NCBI GenBank assembly: GCA_910587805.1
Contig: CAJUNM010000011.1
Location: forward strand, 15,412 to 39,261
Reading direction: 5' to 3'
Length of the DNA: 23,850 nucleotides
From: an uncultured Christensenellaceae bacterium
GTDB taxonomy: Bacteria; Bacillota; Clostridia; Christensenellales; Pumilibacteraceae
A program made the translations under genes and the position numbers. Position 1 is the stretch's first letter. Every line of letters begins with the position of its first letter. This document shows positions 21,604 through 23,850 of the stretch, in pieces. The notes under the pieces were generated by a model. That model saw only the letters and a program-made list of their open reading frames with translations. It made no database searches and was not told the DNA's origin.

Positions 21604-22485
21604 GTGGAAATTTTCTTGTACATAATAGTCCCGATACTTATAGTGGCGGCGCTCGCGGCGATATTCGCGTTCTGTCTGTCGTATCTCGGCGATAAACTCA
21701 CGGTCGACCGCGACGCTCGTATAGACGATATAGAACGCAATCTTGCAGGCGCTAACTGCGGAGGTTGCGGATATGCGGGCTGTTCGCAGTTTGCGGAAGC
21801 GTTGTTCAAGGGCGAGGCGGATATATCGCGCTGTAACCCTACGTCCGAAACAAACAAAAAGAACATAGCGAAAATACTCGGGCTGGGCGATATAAAAAGC
21901 GAGCAGACCGTGGCGGTAGTGCATTGCGCCGGCGGAAACCGCGCCGCGGATAAATACGACTATCAGGGTTTCGGCGACTGTAAGAGCGCCGAGGTCATAG
22001 CGGGCGGCAGCAAGGCGTGCGAATACGGCTGTATGGGATTGTGTACATGCGTGCATGCGTGCGGGTTCGACAGTATTGCGATCTGCAAAGATACGGGCGC
22101 GTCCAAAACCGATGCTGATAAATGCCGTTCGTGCGGCGCATGCGTAGCGGCTTGCCCCAAAAAGATAATAGGCAGAATACCGAAGTCGGCGCGCGTGTAT
22201 ATGGCTTGCTCGAATACCACCAAGGGCAAAGAAGTAATGAGCGTGTGCAAAGTCGGGTGCATTGCGTGCGGAAAATGCGAAAGGGTTTGTCCGAAAGGCG
22301 CGATCAAGCTCGATAACAACCTCGCCGCGATAGACTACGATAAATGTATCGGGTGTATGAAATGCGCCGGCGAGTGCCCGCGCGGCTGTATCGCACCCAT
22401 GGGCGAGGGCATAGCTCTGCTCGAAAAGATAAAGTCTGCAAAAGCGAAGAAAGCGGAACAGGACAAAAATGCGCCGAAAGCTTGA
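21604..22485 (+). CDS. rnfB: Rnf complex subunit RnfB
   Basis: RnfB is the ferredoxin-accepting subunit. The 293 residues have an N-terminal membrane anchor (about 5-27), then the [4Fe-4S] domain GANCGGCGYAGC with Cys52/55/60 and Cys77. Next comes a cysteine-rich ferredoxin-like stretch (Cys139, 143, 147, 149, 153; Cys147 and the missing Pro after Cys153 are unusual), then three regular CxxCxxCxxxCP motifs at Cys174-184, Cys219-229 and Cys248-258. This suggests about five clusters. The C-terminal tail is Lys/Ala-rich. The start is GTG at 21604 with GAGG (21594-21597). It is the last gene of the operon, followed by a perfect terminator. Confidence 0.96.
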   Translation: MEIFLYIIVPILIVAALAAIFAFCLSYLGDKLTVDRDARIDDIERNLAGANCGGCGYAGCSQFAEALFKGEADISRCNPTSETNKKNIAKILGLGDIKSEQTVAVVHCAGGNRAADKYDYQGFGDCKSAEVIAGGSKACEYGCMGLCTCVHACGFDSIAICKDTGASKTDADKCRSCGACVAACPKKIIGRIPKSARVYMACSNTTKGKEVMSVCKVGCIACGKCERVCPKGAIKLDNNLAAIDYDKCIGCMKCAGECPRGCIAPMGEGIALLEKIKSAKAKKAEQDKNAPKA

Positions 22486-22499
22486 AGTTTGACGGAAAT

Positions 22500-22540
22500 A
22501 AAACGCTCGATGCCGAATCATTCGGCATCGAGCGTTTTTT
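22500..22540. terminator. bidirectional rho-independent terminator between rnfB and gdhA
   Basis: An 18-base perfect stem, with arms 22500-22517 and 22521-22538 around TCA, contains ACGCTCGATGCCGAA and its inverse. Six T's end it on the plus strand (22535-22540), and A's flank the left side for the minus strand. It lies 14 bases after the rnfB stop and about 50 bases after the convergent gdhA stop, so it serves both. Confidence 0.93.
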
Positions 22541-22588
22541 ATCGATTGAATTTTTCCGAACGCAACGTTCCTCGCGCGGCGAGAAAAA

Positions 22589-23850
22589 TTACACGCCTTG
22601 GGCTATCATGGCTTGAGCTACTTTCAAAAATCCCGCGATGTTCGCGCCGCTCACGTAATCGTCGGCTTTGGCGTACGTCTTTGCCGCATCGGACGCTTTG
22701 TCGAATATGCCTTTCATTATGCCCTTGAGCCGCTCGTCCACTTCCTCGAACGTCCACGAAAGGCGAAGGCTGTTTTGGCTCATTTCGAGCGCGGAAACCG
22801 CGACGCCGCCCGCATTGGCGGCTTTGGCGGGCATGAACAGAACGCCCGCGTTTTGGAACACGTTGATCGCCTCGGTAGTCGACGGCATATTCGCGCCTTC
22901 GCCGACCGCGAGGACTTTGTTCTTGACGAGCGCTTTGGCGTCGTTTGCGTCAAGCTCGTTTTGCGTGGCGCAGGGGAGGGCAACGTCGCATTTTACTTGC
23001 CATACTCTGCCGCCTTCGTGGAACTCCGCGCCCTTGACGCGCTCGGCGTATTCTTTGATCCTGCCTCGCTTTACTTCCTTAATGTCGCGCACGATATCGA
23101 GGTTTATGCCGTTTTTATCGTAGACCCAACCGTTGGAATCGGACATGGTAACGACCTTTGCGCCGAAGCTCTGCGCTTTTTGCGCCGCATAGATAGCAAC
23201 GTTGCCCGAGCCGGAGATTGCGACGGTTTTGCCGTTTAGGTCTTGACCGTGCGCGTTAAGCATATTCTGTACTATGTATACCAGCCCGTAGCCCGTAGCC
23301 TCGGTGCGCGCGAGCGAGCCGCCGTATGTCAAACCTTTGCCGGTAAGCACGCCCTCGTACACGTTGCGTATGCGCTTGTACTGACCGAACATATATCCGA
23401 TCTCTCTGCCGCCGACGCCTATGTCGCCTGCGGGCACGTCGGTATCCGCCCCGATGTGGCGTGACAGCTCGGTCATAAAGCTTTGGCAGAACTCGCGTAT
23501 TTCGCGCTCGCTTTTGCCTTTCGGGTCGAAGTCCGAACCGCCTTTGCCGCCGCCGATGGGCAGACCGGTGAGCGAGTTTTTGAATATCTGCTCGAAGCCC
23601 AAAAACTTGATTATGGAAAGATTGACGGACGGGTGAAGTCTGAGTCCGCCTTTGTACGGTCCGATCGCATTGTTGAATTGAATGCGGTATCCGCGGTTGA
23701 CGCGCAGATTACCCCGATCGTCGGTCCACGGCACGCGGAACATTATTTGTCTGTCCGGCTCGGTGATGCGCTCCAATACGGCGTTGTCTCGGTATATCGA
23801 GTTTGACGATACGACCGGTTCGATGGTGGTCAAAACCTCGTCTACGGCTT
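22589..23850 (-). CDS. gdhA: NADP-type glutamate dehydrogenase (N-terminus beyond window)
   Basis: This is a hexameric-type glutamate dehydrogenase, which interconverts 2-oxoglutarate plus ammonia and glutamate; the short-chain class of about 445 residues is usually NADP-linked and assimilatory. Visible motifs: GPYKGGLRLHPSVNLS, the catalytic lysine in LPIGGGKGGSDFDPKG, PAGDIGVGGREIGYMFGQYK and the Rossmann-fold GSGNVAIYAAQKA. The reading frame stays open to the right edge (AVDEVLTTIEPVV), so about 25-30 residues and the true start lie outside. The TTG codon at 23833 is an internal leucine. The gene converges on rnfB and shares its terminator. NADP rather than NAD use is inferred from family resemblance. 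Confidence 0.94.
   Translation of the reverse strand, partial: AVDEVLTTIEPVVSSNSIYRDNAVLERITEPDRQIMFRVPWTDDRGNLRVNRGYRIQFNNAIGPYKGGLRLHPSVNLSIIKFLGFEQIFKNSLTGLPIGGGKGGSDFDPKGKSEREIREFCQSFMTELSRHIGADTDVPAGDIGVGGREIGYMFGQYKRIRNVYEGVLTGKGLTYGGSLARTEATGYGLVYIVQNMLNAHGQDLNGKTVAISGSGNVAIYAAQKAQSFGAKVVTMSDSNGWVYDKNGINLDIVRDIKEVKRGRIKEYAERVKGAEFHEGGRVWQVKCDVALPCATQNELDANDAKALVKNKVLAVGEGANMPSTTEAINVFQNAGVLFMPAKAANAGGVAVSALEMSQNSLRLSWTFEEVDERLKGIMKGIFDKASDAAKTYAKADDYVSGANIAGFLKVAQAMIAQGV

Noticed and set aside
23831..23833. TTG (minus strand) as the gdhA start
   Set aside because: The frame stays open to the window edge and the residues before it (AVDEVL) match the family, so the start is outside.

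Overview
The window looks like chromosomal DNA from an anaerobic, fermentative member of the Clostridia (Bacillota). The support is a six-subunit Rnf complex in the order C-D-G-E-A-B, an Obg GTPase with the Gram-positive type C-terminal OCT domain, a class V aminotransferase beside a DUF3343 protein, and AGGAGG-type ribosome binding sites. By eye the G+C content is moderate, with many ATA isoleucine codons. Placement below class, perhaps among uncultured gut lineages such as Christensenellales, is a guess. No phage, insertion sequence, CRISPR array, tRNA or rRNA was seen.

Left part (1-2700): the 3' end of a sulfhydrylase of methionine/cysteine synthesis; two small unknown genes transcribed away from each other; then a class V aminotransferase/cysteine desulfurase-like gene (minus) divergent from a DUF3343 carrier-like gene (plus).

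Central plus-strand operon (2701-12421): a strong extended -10 promoter is followed by ten closely packed genes: nth, obgE, a NadD-YqeK-RsfS fusion, a PAP2 phosphatase, an ECF S-component/TsaE fusion, tsaB, rimI, an alpha/beta hydrolase, a membrane-anchored MurF-type ligase and an SDR reductase. They end at a bidirectional terminator. Gaps are at most about 20 bases and several genes overlap. The themes are DNA repair, ribosome assembly and silencing, NAD synthesis, tRNA t6A modification and cell wall synthesis. Two neighbouring genes are multidomain fusions.

Surface protein and transporter (12444-17081): one very large minus-strand gene encodes a secreted protein with four related jelly-roll-like modules, one C-terminal membrane span and an acidic cytoplasmic tail. 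Divergent from it are two overlapping half-size TauE/SafE genes that together make one full-length permease.

Rnf region (17102-22540): a near-consensus promoter whose -10 box lies inside a perfect 17-base palindrome drives rnfCDGEAB. A 145-base gap between rnfA and rnfB carries a dispersed-repeat-like sequence. A perfect-stem bidirectional terminator separates rnfB from a convergent NADP-type glutamate dehydrogenase gene that runs off the right edge. Rnf couples reduced ferredoxin and NAD+ to ion pumping, and glutamate dehydrogenase links nitrogen assimilation to the nicotinamide pool, so this end of the window is about redox balance.
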